Origin: an uncultured beta proteobacterium
GTDB lineage: Bacteria; Pseudomonadota; Gammaproteobacteria; Burkholderiales; Burkholderiaceae_B
Reading direction: 5' to 3'
DNA: 5,488 nt
NCBI GenBank assembly: GCA_903924715.1
Contig: CAIYCP010000397.1
Coordinates: 1-5,488 of the forward strand
Positions 1 through 5,488 of this stretch are shown one piece after another. A model generated the notes under the pieces. The model saw only the letters and a program-made list of their open reading frames with translations. It had not been told where the DNA came from and ran no database searches. Numbering within the stretch: position 1 is the first letter of the stretch; every line of letters begins with the position of its first letter. A program made the position numbers and the translations under genes.

Positions 1-426
1 CAGATCGTGCTGCGCCTGTGTGAGGCTAGGCGCGATCTGCTCAAGCATATTTAGATAATTTAAGCCGTAAAGCGTCGAGGTCATGACCAGCGCTTTAGCG
101 TCGGATTGCGCCAGAATATAACCAGCCTCTGAAGCGGTATAGCGGGTGTTGATGGGCACTAATACGGCGCCGATTCGGGCGCAGGCGCAAAAAGTGAGTG
201 CCCATTCGAGTGAGTTGCCGAGCCACACTGCGACGTGATCGTGTCGTTTGAGTCCAAGTGCCAACAGTGCTTGAGCAAACTGGTCGACCTGCTGATCAAA
301 TTGTAAAAAACTAACGGTGACGTCTGCCGTTTTAAAAAAATCTTGATAAGGCCAGCGCGTACTTGATCGCCTGAGTGCTTGACCAAGCGTGAGTCCGTCT
401 ACGTCTGCGAGTGATGACGCGTTCAT
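1..426 (-). CDS. Acyl-CoA synthetase / AMP-binding ligase, N-terminal part (runs off left edge)
   Basis: This is the first 142 codons of a class I adenylate-forming enzyme; the frame is open to the window edge. Such enzymes activate a carboxylic acid with ATP to an acyl-adenylate and then to the CoA thioester, in the cytoplasm. The visible part matches the family N-terminal subdomain: a FDQQVDQFAQALLALGLK helix (residues 43-60), HDHVAVWLGNSLEW (62-75), then the typical ARIGAVLVPINTRY stretch (83-96) and an ILAQSDAKALV segment (104-114). The ATP P-loop and the C-terminal domain lie outside the window, so the substrate cannot be inferred. The ATG overlaps the stop codon of the upstream SDR gene as ATGA, and no strong Shine-Dalgarno sequence sits at the usual spacing, so translation is probably coupled. 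Family assignment is firm; acid specificity is unknown. Confidence 0.88.
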   Translation of the reverse strand, partial: MNASSLADVDGLTLGQALRRSSTRWPYQDFFKTADVTVSFLQFDQQVDQFAQALLALGLKRHDHVAVWLGNSLEWALTFCACARIGAVLVPINTRYTASEAGYILAQSDAKALVMTSTLYGLNYLNMLEQIAPSLTQAQHDL

Positions 427-1226
427 ACTGAGTAGCCACCATCAACGCAAAGATGTTGGCCAGTGACATACGCCGCAGCAGGCGTTGTCAAAAATGCGGC
501 GACCCCCGCAATTTCTTCGATTGTTCCAAAGCGCTTAAGCGCAGTGTTGCGTTTCATTGCTTCAATAAATTCTGGTTTGACTTGTGGTTTCAGTCGGTCG
601 AACAAGCCACCGTCTACTACGCCCGGGGCAACGCAGTTCGCCCGAATGTTGTATCGCCCTTCTTCTCGCGCGATGCCTCGGATCAAGGCTTCAATGCCAG
701 CCTTGGGTGCCGTCGATAAAATATCTAAGGGCGGGTGACGATCAAGCCCAGCGGTTGTAATGGCGACGATGGAGCCGCCGCCGGTTTGACGCATCAAAGG
801 CAAGACAACCTTGATGACATGGAAGAATCCATTGAGCTCATTATTAATTGTGCGATGCCACTCTGCAGGATCAATATTGCCGACGAAGGTCATGGTGATG
901 TCGGCACCCGCAGCAAAAACCAGAGTGTGAATGCGCTGATAACGGTTGTGAATATCTGTCAACGCTGCTTGAACTTGTTCAAGCGAAGAGAGTTCGAGGG
1001 AAAAAGCTTCGGCTGTTTGGTCAAGTTGTTCAATCTCGCGTACGGTTTGTTGAGCTGCCTGAGCGCTTGAACGATAGCTGAGTGCAACCTGAGCGCCTTG
1101 TGCTGCCAGTGCAAGGCAGATGCCTTTACCGATTCCACCGCTTCCACCTATGACAACGGCGACCCCTGAAGGGTAGTTGCCATTAGTAGGCGTTAACGTT
1201 GTTTTCGTTTGCATGGTTGGTCTCAT
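423..1226 (-). CDS. Divergent short-chain dehydrogenase/reductase (SDR) lacking the catalytic tyrosine
   Basis: A 267-residue Rossmann-fold protein of normal classical-SDR length. The nucleotide-binding glycine motif is IGGSGGIGKG (residues 26-35; the usual Thr is Gly). FAAGAD (104-109) corresponds to the NNAG region, and the end shows RFGTIEEIAGVAAFL and VTGQHLCVDGGYSV, typical of FabG-like SDRs. The active site is unusual. The YxxxK lysine is present (K175), but the tyrosine position is Ser171, the catalytic serine region reads ITTAG (T157/T158), and the Asn position four residues into the NxxG helix appears to be Glu130. Catalysis may therefore be altered or lost. The gene comes first in an operon with an acyl-CoA ligase (4-base overlap), suggesting a CoA-thioester substrate; this is inference. 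The start is uncertain: an in-frame ATG at 1214 (263 residues) has a weak GAGA-type ribosome site and may be the real one. Confidence 0.88.
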   Translation of the reverse strand: MRPTMQTKTTLTPTNGNYPSGVAVVIGGSGGIGKGICLALAAQGAQVALSYRSSAQAAQQTVREIEQLDQTAEAFSLELSSLEQVQAALTDIHNRYQRIHTLVFAAGADITMTFVGNIDPAEWHRTINNELNGFFHVIKVVLPLMRQTGGGSIVAITTAGLDRHPPLDILSTAPKAGIEALIRGIAREEGRYNIRANCVAPGVVDGGLFDRLKPQVKPEFIEAMKRNTALKRFGTIEEIAGVAAFLTTPAAAYVTGQHLCVDGGYSV

Positions 1227-1261
1227 TTGCGTGAAGTCGCTGTTGAAATTGGCTTAAAGCA

Positions 1262-1270
1262 GGTTAAACC
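1262..1270. promoter_or_regulatory. GGTTAAACC inverted repeat, possible operator
   Basis: A 9-base symmetrical element (GGTT-A-AACC) in the 164-base divergent region between the SDR and the first Bug gene. It begins 36 bases upstream of the SDR ATG at 1226. A near copy, GGTTAACC, begins 36 bases upstream of the second Bug gene at 4424. Recurrence at equal distance is suggestive of a shared regulator site, but the element is short and no regulator gene is in the window. Confidence 0.25.
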
Positions 1271-1297
1271 GATCAGAGTGCTTCGCTTTGTTGTAAA

Positions 1298-1326
1298 TTG
1301 GCAGAAATGATACTACTAAGTGTCAT
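1298..1326 (+). promoter_or_regulatory. Candidate sigma-70 promoter for the Bug-lyase operon
   Basis: TTGGCA (1298-1303, 5 of 6 to TTGACA) and TGTCAT (1321-1326, 4 of 6 to TATAAT) are separated by 17 bases, the optimal spacer. Transcription would start near 1333 and give a leader of about 58 bases before the ATG at 1391. The -10 match is only moderate, so this is a candidate, not a certain site. Confidence 0.35.
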
Positions 1327-1390
1327 TAATAACGATAAATAGACATTGCAGTCAATCGCGCAAATGCTCTAGACGCTCGGAGATAAAACT

Positions 1391-2377
1391 ATGCGGTGTG
1401 ATTTTAGAAAAAAATTATTCATATTATGTATGGGCAGCCTCATCAGCACCTTTGCAAGCAGTCATGTGTGTGCCCAAGACTATCCGTCGAAATCAATTCG
1501 TCTGGTTGCACCGATTGCCGCGAGTGGCATGACGGACATCGTTGCGCGCCAAATGGCCCAGAAGTTACAAGAGCGTTTGGGCGTCCCAGTCGTTGTCGAT
1601 AACAAACCTGGGGCGGGTGGCAACATTGGGGTTGAAACTGTTGTGCGGGCTGCGCCCGACGGCTACACGCTTTTGTTGGCGTTTCCAGGCCCTATTGTGG
1701 TGAATCCTTCGTTGTATAAAAATCTGGCTTACGATCCAGTGCGCGATTTGGCGCCCGTGAATTTATTGACGAGCTATCCTTTGTTGCTGGCGGTCAATGT
1801 CGAGGTGCCTGCAAAAACGCTCGCAGAATTTATTGCCTTGGCGAAACAGAAAACCGGTGGCCTTAGTTACGGGTCTGCCGGTAATGCGTCGACTGCCCAT
1901 TTGGCGATGGAGTTGTTTATGCGGCAGGCAGACATTCAAATGGTGCATGTTCCATACAAAGGTGCTGCACCAGCCATGACGGATTTGATTGGTGGGCGTT
2001 TGGCCGTTGTCTTTGATTCAATGACCTTGGTGATGCCGCAGGTTGAGGCTGGAAAAATCCGAGCCTTGGCCATCAGTAGCAAAGTGCGTTCACCCGCGGC
2101 TCCGGATTTGCCGACCGTGGCAGAAAGTGGTTTGAGCGATTTTGTGGTTGAGGGGTGGTATGGTGTTTTAGCGCCAAGCGGTACACCAGAAGCCATTGTG
2201 AATAGGTTATCAAAAGAGTTCACGGCAATTGTGAATGATTCGGATGTTAAAAAAGATTTTTTGAAACGCGGTCTTGAGCCCTTAGGCAAAGACGCCGCAT
2301 TTTTTGGACAAGTCATCAAGGCCGAGCGTTCGATGTGGCAGCGTGTCGTGACTGAGAGCAACATTAAAATCGATTAG
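1391..2377 (+). CDS. Bug/TctC-family periplasmic substrate-binding protein (Sec-exported)
   Basis: A 328-residue extracytoplasmic binding protein of the tripartite tricarboxylate transporter (TctC/Bug) family, the usual family length. Residues 1-28 form a Sec signal peptide: basic MRCDFRKK, a hydrophobic core, and a VCA cleavage site before QDYPSKSIRLVAP. Family landmarks follow in order: the ligand loop PIAASGMTDIVAR (41-53; the first Gly of the usual GG is Ser45), NKPGAGGNIG (71-80), APDGYTLLL (88-96), YDPVRDLAPV (114-123), SYGSAGNASTAHL (159-171), HVPYKGAAPAMTDLIGG (186-202) and GKIRALAISS (221-230). Such proteins bind small organic anions in the periplasm; many act without a linked TctA/TctB transporter, and none is encoded here. 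GGAG at 1379-1382, 8 bases before the ATG, supports this start. The downstream lyase gene is probably co-transcribed and may use the same ligand or a product of it (inference). Confidence 0.94.
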   Translation: MRCDFRKKLFILCMGSLISTFASSHVCAQDYPSKSIRLVAPIAASGMTDIVARQMAQKLQERLGVPVVVDNKPGAGGNIGVETVVRAAPDGYTLLLAFPGPIVVNPSLYKNLAYDPVRDLAPVNLLTSYPLLLAVNVEVPAKTLAEFIALAKQKTGGLSYGSAGNASTAHLAMELFMRQADIQMVHVPYKGAAPAMTDLIGGRLAVVFDSMTLVMPQVEAGKIRALAISSKVRSPAAPDLPTVAESGLSDFVVEGWYGVLAPSGTPEAIVNRLSKEFTAIVNDSDVKKDFLKRGLEPLGKDAAFFGQVIKAERSMWQRVVTESNIKID

Positions 2378-2429
2378 CGTATTCAAAGTCGCTTGATTGA
2401 TCTTTGGGTAAACGCGATAGGGGTTTGAC

Positions 2430-3404
2430 ATGCACTACAAAAGAGCCACTGCAAAACAATGGACGCGCAATACCTTGAGTGGGTATATCGTGACAACCAC
2501 GACGCCTTTTAAAAATGATCTTGAAATTGATTACGCAGGGTTGCGTCACAATGTGGACCACTTGATTGGTTTGCCGGGTGCGCGAGGTTTGTATCTGGGC
2601 TCGGTGTACCAAGAGTTCTGGACCCTGACCATGGACGAACGTAAGCGCGTGACGGACACCATGATTGAAGCCAATGCGGGTCGGGTGCCAATTATCGCGG
2701 GTGTTTCACATACGTCTTATAAAGACTCGATCGAGCTTGCACGACATGCGCAGACGGCGGGTGCTGACTTAGTGATGTGCTGGCCGCCTTATTACGGCCC
2801 GCGTTCTGCCGACGGTGTGTTTGAGTACTATCAGAATCTGGCGAATGCAGTCGATATCGGGATCTGTGTTTATAGTTCAACACTTTCTGAACTTGGTTAC
2901 TACATCACGCCAGCCGAGATGGTGCGCTTGGCTGGCATCGATACCATTTGTCTGGTTAAAGAGGCTGCTTTAAGCTTAGATAAATATTCGGCCATGCTTG
3001 CGGCGGCTGGACATCTACTGCCGATCAGTTGTCCGCTCGAGGAATACCATCTTTACGGCTTGGCGGCTTTTGGTCCATCGATTATGCCGAAGTTTTTGTT
3101 TGGTTCGTCTCGTCCGCTTTATATGCAGTCAAAGGCCAAGCCCTATTGTGCAGAGTTTATGGCGGCCATTGAGGCGGGCGACTATGAGGCTGCACGGGCG
3201 CCGCTGCAGCATATTGTGCGTATCGCTAATCAATTACATAGTAAATTTTTAGCCAAAGGTCAGCACAACGTCGCGTTGACCAAAGCGATTACTGAAATGT
3301 TTGGAATGATCGGGGGGGCAGTGCGCCCCCCTTTGTATCGCGCAGCACCCGATGAAGTGCAGATGGCGCGCGGGCTACTTCAGTCTGAGGGTTTATTGCC
3401 CTAA
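2430..3404 (+). CDS. DapA-superfamily Schiff-base lyase/aldolase (dihydrodipicolinate synthase-like, not true DapA)
   Basis: A 324-residue cytoplasmic TIM-barrel enzyme of the dihydrodipicolinate synthase/N-acetylneuraminate lyase family. These form a Schiff base between a lysine and a 2-oxo acid such as pyruvate, then make or break a carbon-carbon bond. The N-terminal strand GYIVTTTTPF (18-27) matches the family. The catalytic tyrosine is Y148 in CVYSST and the Schiff-base lysine is K177 in CLVKEAA, 29 residues apart as expected. The C-terminal GGAVRPPLYRAAPDEVQMARGLL (295-317) is also family-like. Two points argue against lysine biosynthesis: the Arg that binds the second substrate after the YN motif in DapA is absent, and the GTTGE loop reads GSVYQE (57-62). 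AGGGG at 2419-2423 gives a good ribosome site 6 bases before the ATG. It follows a Bug gene by 52 bases with no terminator seen between, so a catabolic role is more likely. The substrate is unknown. Confidence 0.92.
   Translation: MHYKRATAKQWTRNTLSGYIVTTTTPFKNDLEIDYAGLRHNVDHLIGLPGARGLYLGSVYQEFWTLTMDERKRVTDTMIEANAGRVPIIAGVSHTSYKDSIELARHAQTAGADLVMCWPPYYGPRSADGVFEYYQNLANAVDIGICVYSSTLSELGYYITPAEMVRLAGIDTICLVKEAALSLDKYSAMLAAAGHLLPISCPLEEYHLYGLAAFGPSIMPKFLFGSSRPLYMQSKAKPYCAEFMAAIEAGDYEAARAPLQHIVRIANQLHSKFLAKGQHNVALTKAITEMFGMIGGAVRPPLYRAAPDEVQMARGLLQSEGLLP
3313..3331 (+). other. GC hairpin inside the lyase gene
   Basis: GGGGGGC (3313-3319) pairs perfectly with GCCCCCC (3325-3331) around a 5-base loop, followed by TTTG. 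It encodes the conserved GGAVRPP segment, so coding may explain it. It could pause RNA polymerase or ribosomes near the gene end. The T run is too short for a confident terminator. Confidence 0.5.
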
Positions 3405-3412
3405 GCTGAAGT
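3377..3412. terminator. Hairpin spanning the lyase stop codon, possible terminator between convergent genes
   Basis: Perfect 7-base arms ACTTCAG (3377-3383) and CTGAAGT (3406-3412) enclose a second paired segment, AGGG (3388-3391) with CCCT (3399-3402), around a 7-base loop. A bulge and one mismatch separate the two. The lyase TAA (3402-3404) lies in the 3' arm, and the convergent Bug gene ends 15 bases past that stop. No adjacent T run exists on either strand, so it may be a weak or factor-assisted terminator or an RNA 3'-end stabiliser. Confidence 0.42.
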
Positions 3413-3419
3413 CCCAGTC

Positions 3420-4388
3420 TTACTCTGCTTTTACGCCCACTGTTTTAATCAGGTTTCCCCATTTCGCGATTTCGGCTCTAAGAAAAGCGTCAGCCTCGGC
3501 AGGGGTGTTGCCGACTGTCAGAATACCTTGTTCTTCGAAGCGCTTGATGAGCTCCTCAGACTTCAGTGCCTCTTTGACCGTCAGCGACAGTTTGTCCACG
3601 ATCGCCATAGACGTGCCGGCAGGCGCAAAAAACATCACCCAGCTTGAGGACTCAAGCTTTGGTCCACCAGATTCAACAATCGTGGGTACGTCGGGATAGC
3701 TAGACAAACGCTTGTCAGAGAAAAACGCCAAGGCTTTAATTTTGCCTGCACGAATATTTGCGCCCACGCCACTTGGGGCATCGACCAAAATCTGAATACT
3801 GTTTGACATTAAATCTGTCATGGCAGGGGCTGTGCCTTTGTACGGCACATGCACCATTTTTAGCCCAGCTGTGTATTGCAACAGTTCAGAAGTCAAGTGG
3901 GCGGCGGCACCCACTCCTGAAGAGCCAAACGACAGCTTGTCAGGGTTCGCTTTGGCGTAGGCAATGAGCTCGGCGATTGAGTTGACCGGCAGATCTTTAT
4001 TGACGGACAGCACCAAAGGTGTGATCGCAACAAGTGAAATTGGAATTAATGACTTGTAAGGGTCGAAGGGGAGTTTTCCTTCATATAGCGTCACGTTTGC
4101 CGCGTGCGCTGTGATCGTCGTTAGCATGGTGTAGCCATCGGGCGCGGCCTTGGCGGCTTGATCGACACCGATAATCGAATTCGCGCCAGGCTTATTTTCG
4201 ATAATGATTGATTGACCCAGGATCGTCGCCATTCGATTCGCCACTAAGCGCGTGACGTTATCGGTATACCCGCCCGGGGTATACGGAACAATCCATTTAA
4301 TCGATTTGGTTGGATAGTCTTGCGCGACGGCTGCGCCCGAAGTCAACGCCAGCAGGCCTGCGAGAACAGTGCATTTTAGGTTTTTCAT
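3420..4388 (-). CDS. Second Bug/TctC-family periplasmic substrate-binding protein (Sec-exported)
   Basis: A 322-residue protein of the same family as the Bug protein at 1391. Residues 1-22 are a Sec signal peptide (MKNLK, hydrophobic core, AVA cleavage site before QDYPTKSIKWIVP). Landmarks: the canonical ligand loop PYTPGGYTD (35-43), ENKPGANSIIG (64-74), AAPDGYTML (81-89), FDPYKSLIPISLV (108-120), SFGSSGVGAAAHL (153-165), HVPYKGTAPAMTDL (180-193) and GKIKALAFFSDKR (215-227). The frame stays open upstream to an ATG at 4490, but that start would add 34 non-signal-like residues before the signal peptide. The start at 4388 has TGAGAA five bases ahead and is preferred. The gene converges on the lyase gene and stands alone on its strand, divergent from a third Bug gene. 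Shared segments with the first Bug protein (QDYP[ST]KSI, MVHVPYKG.APAMTDL) suggest paralogy; the ligand need not be the same. Confidence 0.94.
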   Translation of the reverse strand: MKNLKCTVLAGLLALTSGAAVAQDYPTKSIKWIVPYTPGGYTDNVTRLVANRMATILGQSIIIENKPGANSIIGVDQAAKAAPDGYTMLTTITAHAANVTLYEGKLPFDPYKSLIPISLVAITPLVLSVNKDLPVNSIAELIAYAKANPDKLSFGSSGVGAAAHLTSELLQYTAGLKMVHVPYKGTAPAMTDLMSNSIQILVDAPSGVGANIRAGKIKALAFFSDKRLSSYPDVPTIVESGGPKLESSSWVMFFAPAGTSMAIVDKLSLTVKEALKSEELIKRFEEQGILTVGNTPAEADAFLRAEIAKWGNLIKTVGVKAE

Positions 4389-4393
4389 TGATA

Positions 4394-4399
4394 TTCTCA
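4394..4399 (-). promoter_or_regulatory. Ribosome binding site deciding the second Bug start
   Basis: On the minus strand TGAGAA lies five bases before the ATG at 4388, directly ahead of the signal peptide. This favours that start over the in-frame ATG at 4490. Confidence 0.6.
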
Positions 4400-4423
4400 G
4401 TACGCTAGAATGAATTGCCACAA

Positions 4424-4431
4424 GGTTAACC
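4424..4431. promoter_or_regulatory. GGTTAACC palindrome, possible operator
   Basis: A perfect 8-base palindrome beginning 36 bases upstream of the second Bug gene. In its wider form AGGTTAACCG (4423-4432) it matches AGGTTAAACCG at 1261-1271, except for one extra central A. Position near a probable minus-strand promoter would suit an operator or activator site, but direct evidence is only the repeat and its spacing. Confidence 0.25.
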
Positions 4432-4484
4432 GCGAAACTTGTTGAATAGAACCTCAAACATACTAGGTAGAACCCTTGTATGGG

Positions 4485-4494
4485 CGCCATGGCG
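4485..4494. promoter_or_regulatory. CGCCATGGCG palindrome in the divergent region
   Basis: A perfect 10-base palindrome in the 168-base region between the divergent second and third Bug genes, just upstream of the candidate promoter of the third. It could bind a dimeric regulator, but a single GC-rich palindrome of this length may arise by chance. Confidence 0.2.
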
Positions 4495-4504
4495 TTGCGG
4501 TCGG

Positions 4505-4534
4505 TTGAATCTGGCTTTACGATGCAGTTAGATT
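4505..4534 (+). promoter_or_regulatory. Weak candidate promoter for the third Bug gene
   Basis: TTGAAT (4505-4510, 4 of 6) and TAGATT (4529-4534, 4 of 6) are 18 bases apart. A start near 4541 would leave a short leader of about 16 bases that still contains the GAGA ribosome site (4546-4549). Both boxes are imperfect. Confidence 0.25.
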
Positions 4535-4556
4535 ATTTAAACGAAGAGAAACGAAT

Positions 4557-5488
4557 ATGACTGATCGTCGTGAATTTCTATTGTCGACTGCAGCAATGGC
4601 TGCCAGTGCGCTAGCACCCGGCTTGGCTCAAGCGGCAACATTTCCAACGCGCCCGATCAAATATATTTGCCCTTGGCCCGCTGGCGGGGCAACAGACGTG
4701 GTGATGCGCGTCCTGGCCGAGAGTGCGTCAAAGACGCTTGGTGTGAATGTCATTATCGAAAGCAAGCCTGGTGCAGCAGGGGTGCTTGGTGGTGCCGAAC
4801 TGGTCAATGCCAAACCTGACGGTTATACCCTTGCGCAACTTCCAGTTTCAGTGTTTCGCGTGCCCCACATGTCAAAAACGACCTTTGACACAACCAAAGA
4901 CTTTACGTGGATTATCTGCTTGACAGGATATACCTTTGGTTTGGTCGTGCCGATTGATTCGCCGATTCAGTCGATCAAGGACTTGGTCGCCTGGGCCAAG
5001 CTCAATCCTAATAAGTTTACGTACGGAACCCCTGGAACCGGCTCAAGTCCGCACTTGGCAATTGAAGAGTTTGCTCAACAGGCCGGTATCGAACTGTCGC
5101 ACATTCCTTTTAAAGGCAGTGCACAAACTCTTCAGGCAGTCATGGGCGGTCATACGATGGGTATGAGCGACTCAACGGGTTGGGGGCAAATGGTTGATGC
5201 AGGAAAACTGCGCTTGCTGGCAACGTATGGAAGCAAGCGTACGACCCGTTGGCCAACCGTGGCCACCTTGAATCAACTCGGGTATGACACGGTGGCCGAC
5301 TCACCCTATGGTGTCTGTGGCCCCAAAAATATGGATCCAGCAGTAGTCAAAATATTGCATGATGCTTTTAAAAAGACCTTGACCGATCCAGCTGTTATTG
5401 CTGTGTTTGCTCAGTTTGATCAACCCATCATCGAAATGAACACTGACGAATACACCAAGTACGCGATGAAAACTTACGCGGCAGAGCG
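4557..5488 (+). CDS. Third Bug/TctC-family binding protein with Tat signal (C-terminus beyond right edge)
   Basis: The frame is open from this ATG to the window end, giving 310 residues; about a dozen more are expected from family length. The N-terminus carries a twin-arginine signal: DRREFLLS (residues 3-10), an alanine-rich core and AQA cleavage after residue 26. Export of the folded protein by Tat is therefore predicted, unlike its two Sec-type neighbours. Family landmarks: ligand loop PWPAGGATD (39-47), ESKPGAAGVLGGAELV (68-83), KPDGYTLAQL (86-95), TYGTPGTGSSPHL (155-167), HIPFKGSAQTLQAVMGG (182-198) and GKLRLLATYGSKR (216-228). It is clearly more distant from the other two Bug proteins (HIPFKGSAQ versus HVPYKG.AP). 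GAGA at 4546-4549, 7 bases before the ATG, supports the start. It is transcribed divergently from the second Bug gene; its downstream partners are not visible. Ligand unknown. Confidence 0.92.
   Translation, partial: MTDRREFLLSTAAMAASALAPGLAQAATFPTRPIKYICPWPAGGATDVVMRVLAESASKTLGVNVIIESKPGAAGVLGGAELVNAKPDGYTLAQLPVSVFRVPHMSKTTFDTTKDFTWIICLTGYTFGLVVPIDSPIQSIKDLVAWAKLNPNKFTYGTPGTGSSPHLAIEEFAQQAGIELSHIPFKGSAQTLQAVMGGHTMGMSDSTGWGQMVDAGKLRLLATYGSKRTTRWPTVATLNQLGYDTVADSPYGVCGPKNMDPAVVKILHDAFKKTLTDPAVIAVFAQFDQPIIEMNTDEYTKYAMKTYAAE

Noticed and set aside
735..1070. 111-codon open frame on the plus strand
   Set aside because: It is antisense to the SDR gene, which shows clear family motifs over the same stretch.
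1321..1345. TGTC-N17-GACA inverted repeat as an operator upstream of the first Bug gene
   Set aside because: Only the 4-base arms and one inner pair match across 25 bases, which is easily due to chance in AT-rich sequence; it also overlaps the candidate -10 box.
1936..2364. 142-codon open frame on the minus strand
   Set aside because: It lies antisense within the first Bug gene, whose protein matches its family throughout; the translated product resembles no family I know.
2378..2429. Terminator between the first Bug gene and the lyase
   Set aside because: No stem followed by a T run could be found in the 52-base gap.
2430..3404. True dihydrodipicolinate synthase (dapA, lysine biosynthesis)
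   Set aside because: The second-substrate arginine and the GTTGE loop are missing, and the partner gene is a Bug binding protein.
4389..4490. N-terminal extension of the second Bug gene to an ATG at 4490
   Set aside because: It would put 34 residues before a well-formed Sec signal peptide; the ATG at 4388 has its own ribosome site and fits family length.
1..5488. Defence system, mobile element, CRISPR array, tRNA or riboswitch
   Set aside because: No recognisable repeats, transposase, nuclease or structured RNA; all the coding content fits metabolism and solute binding.

Overview
The window looks like a stretch of proteobacterial chromosome, most likely betaproteobacterial (Burkholderiales, perhaps Alcaligenaceae-like). 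The evidence is three genes for Bug/TctC-type periplasmic binding proteins within 5.5 kb, an expansion typical of that order. G+C content is moderate (roughly half by eye), so high-GC Bordetella or Achromobacter are less likely. The species cannot be resolved from the sequence. Nearly all of it is protein-coding; I see no RNA gene, CRISPR array, insertion sequence or phage gene.

Layout from left to right. (1) Positions 1-1226, minus strand: a two-gene operon with a divergent short-chain dehydrogenase/reductase (SDR) upstream. Its stop codon overlaps by 4 bases (ATGA) the start of an acyl-CoA synthetase (AMP-binding) gene that runs off the left edge. (2) Positions 1227-1390: a divergent control region. 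(3) Positions 1391-3404, plus strand: a Sec-exported Bug protein followed 52 bases later by a DapA-superfamily Schiff-base lyase/aldolase, probably one operon. (4) Positions 3377-3412: a hairpin across the lyase stop codon, between convergent genes. (5) Positions 3420-4388, minus strand: a second Sec-exported Bug protein. (6) Positions 4389-4556: a second divergent control region with two short perfect palindromes. (7) Positions 4557 to the right edge, plus strand: a third Bug protein with a twin-arginine signal, cut off about a dozen residues before its expected end.

Inferred function: the Bug proteins would bind small organic anions (carboxylates or related solutes) in the periplasm. The lyase could cleave or form a carbon-carbon bond in a 2-oxo acid, and the ligase/SDR pair could activate and process a carboxylate as its CoA thioester. 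This is a plausible carboxylate-catabolism neighbourhood, but no substrate can be read from the sequence. No TctA/TctB membrane subunits are present, so any transporter partner is encoded elsewhere.

I did not find a clear new biological system. The most interesting points are an SDR that lacks the catalytic tyrosine, a DapA-like enzyme with an altered substrate-loop motif, three Bug proteins using two export routes, and a GGTTAA(A)CC motif at the same distance upstream of two minus-strand genes.
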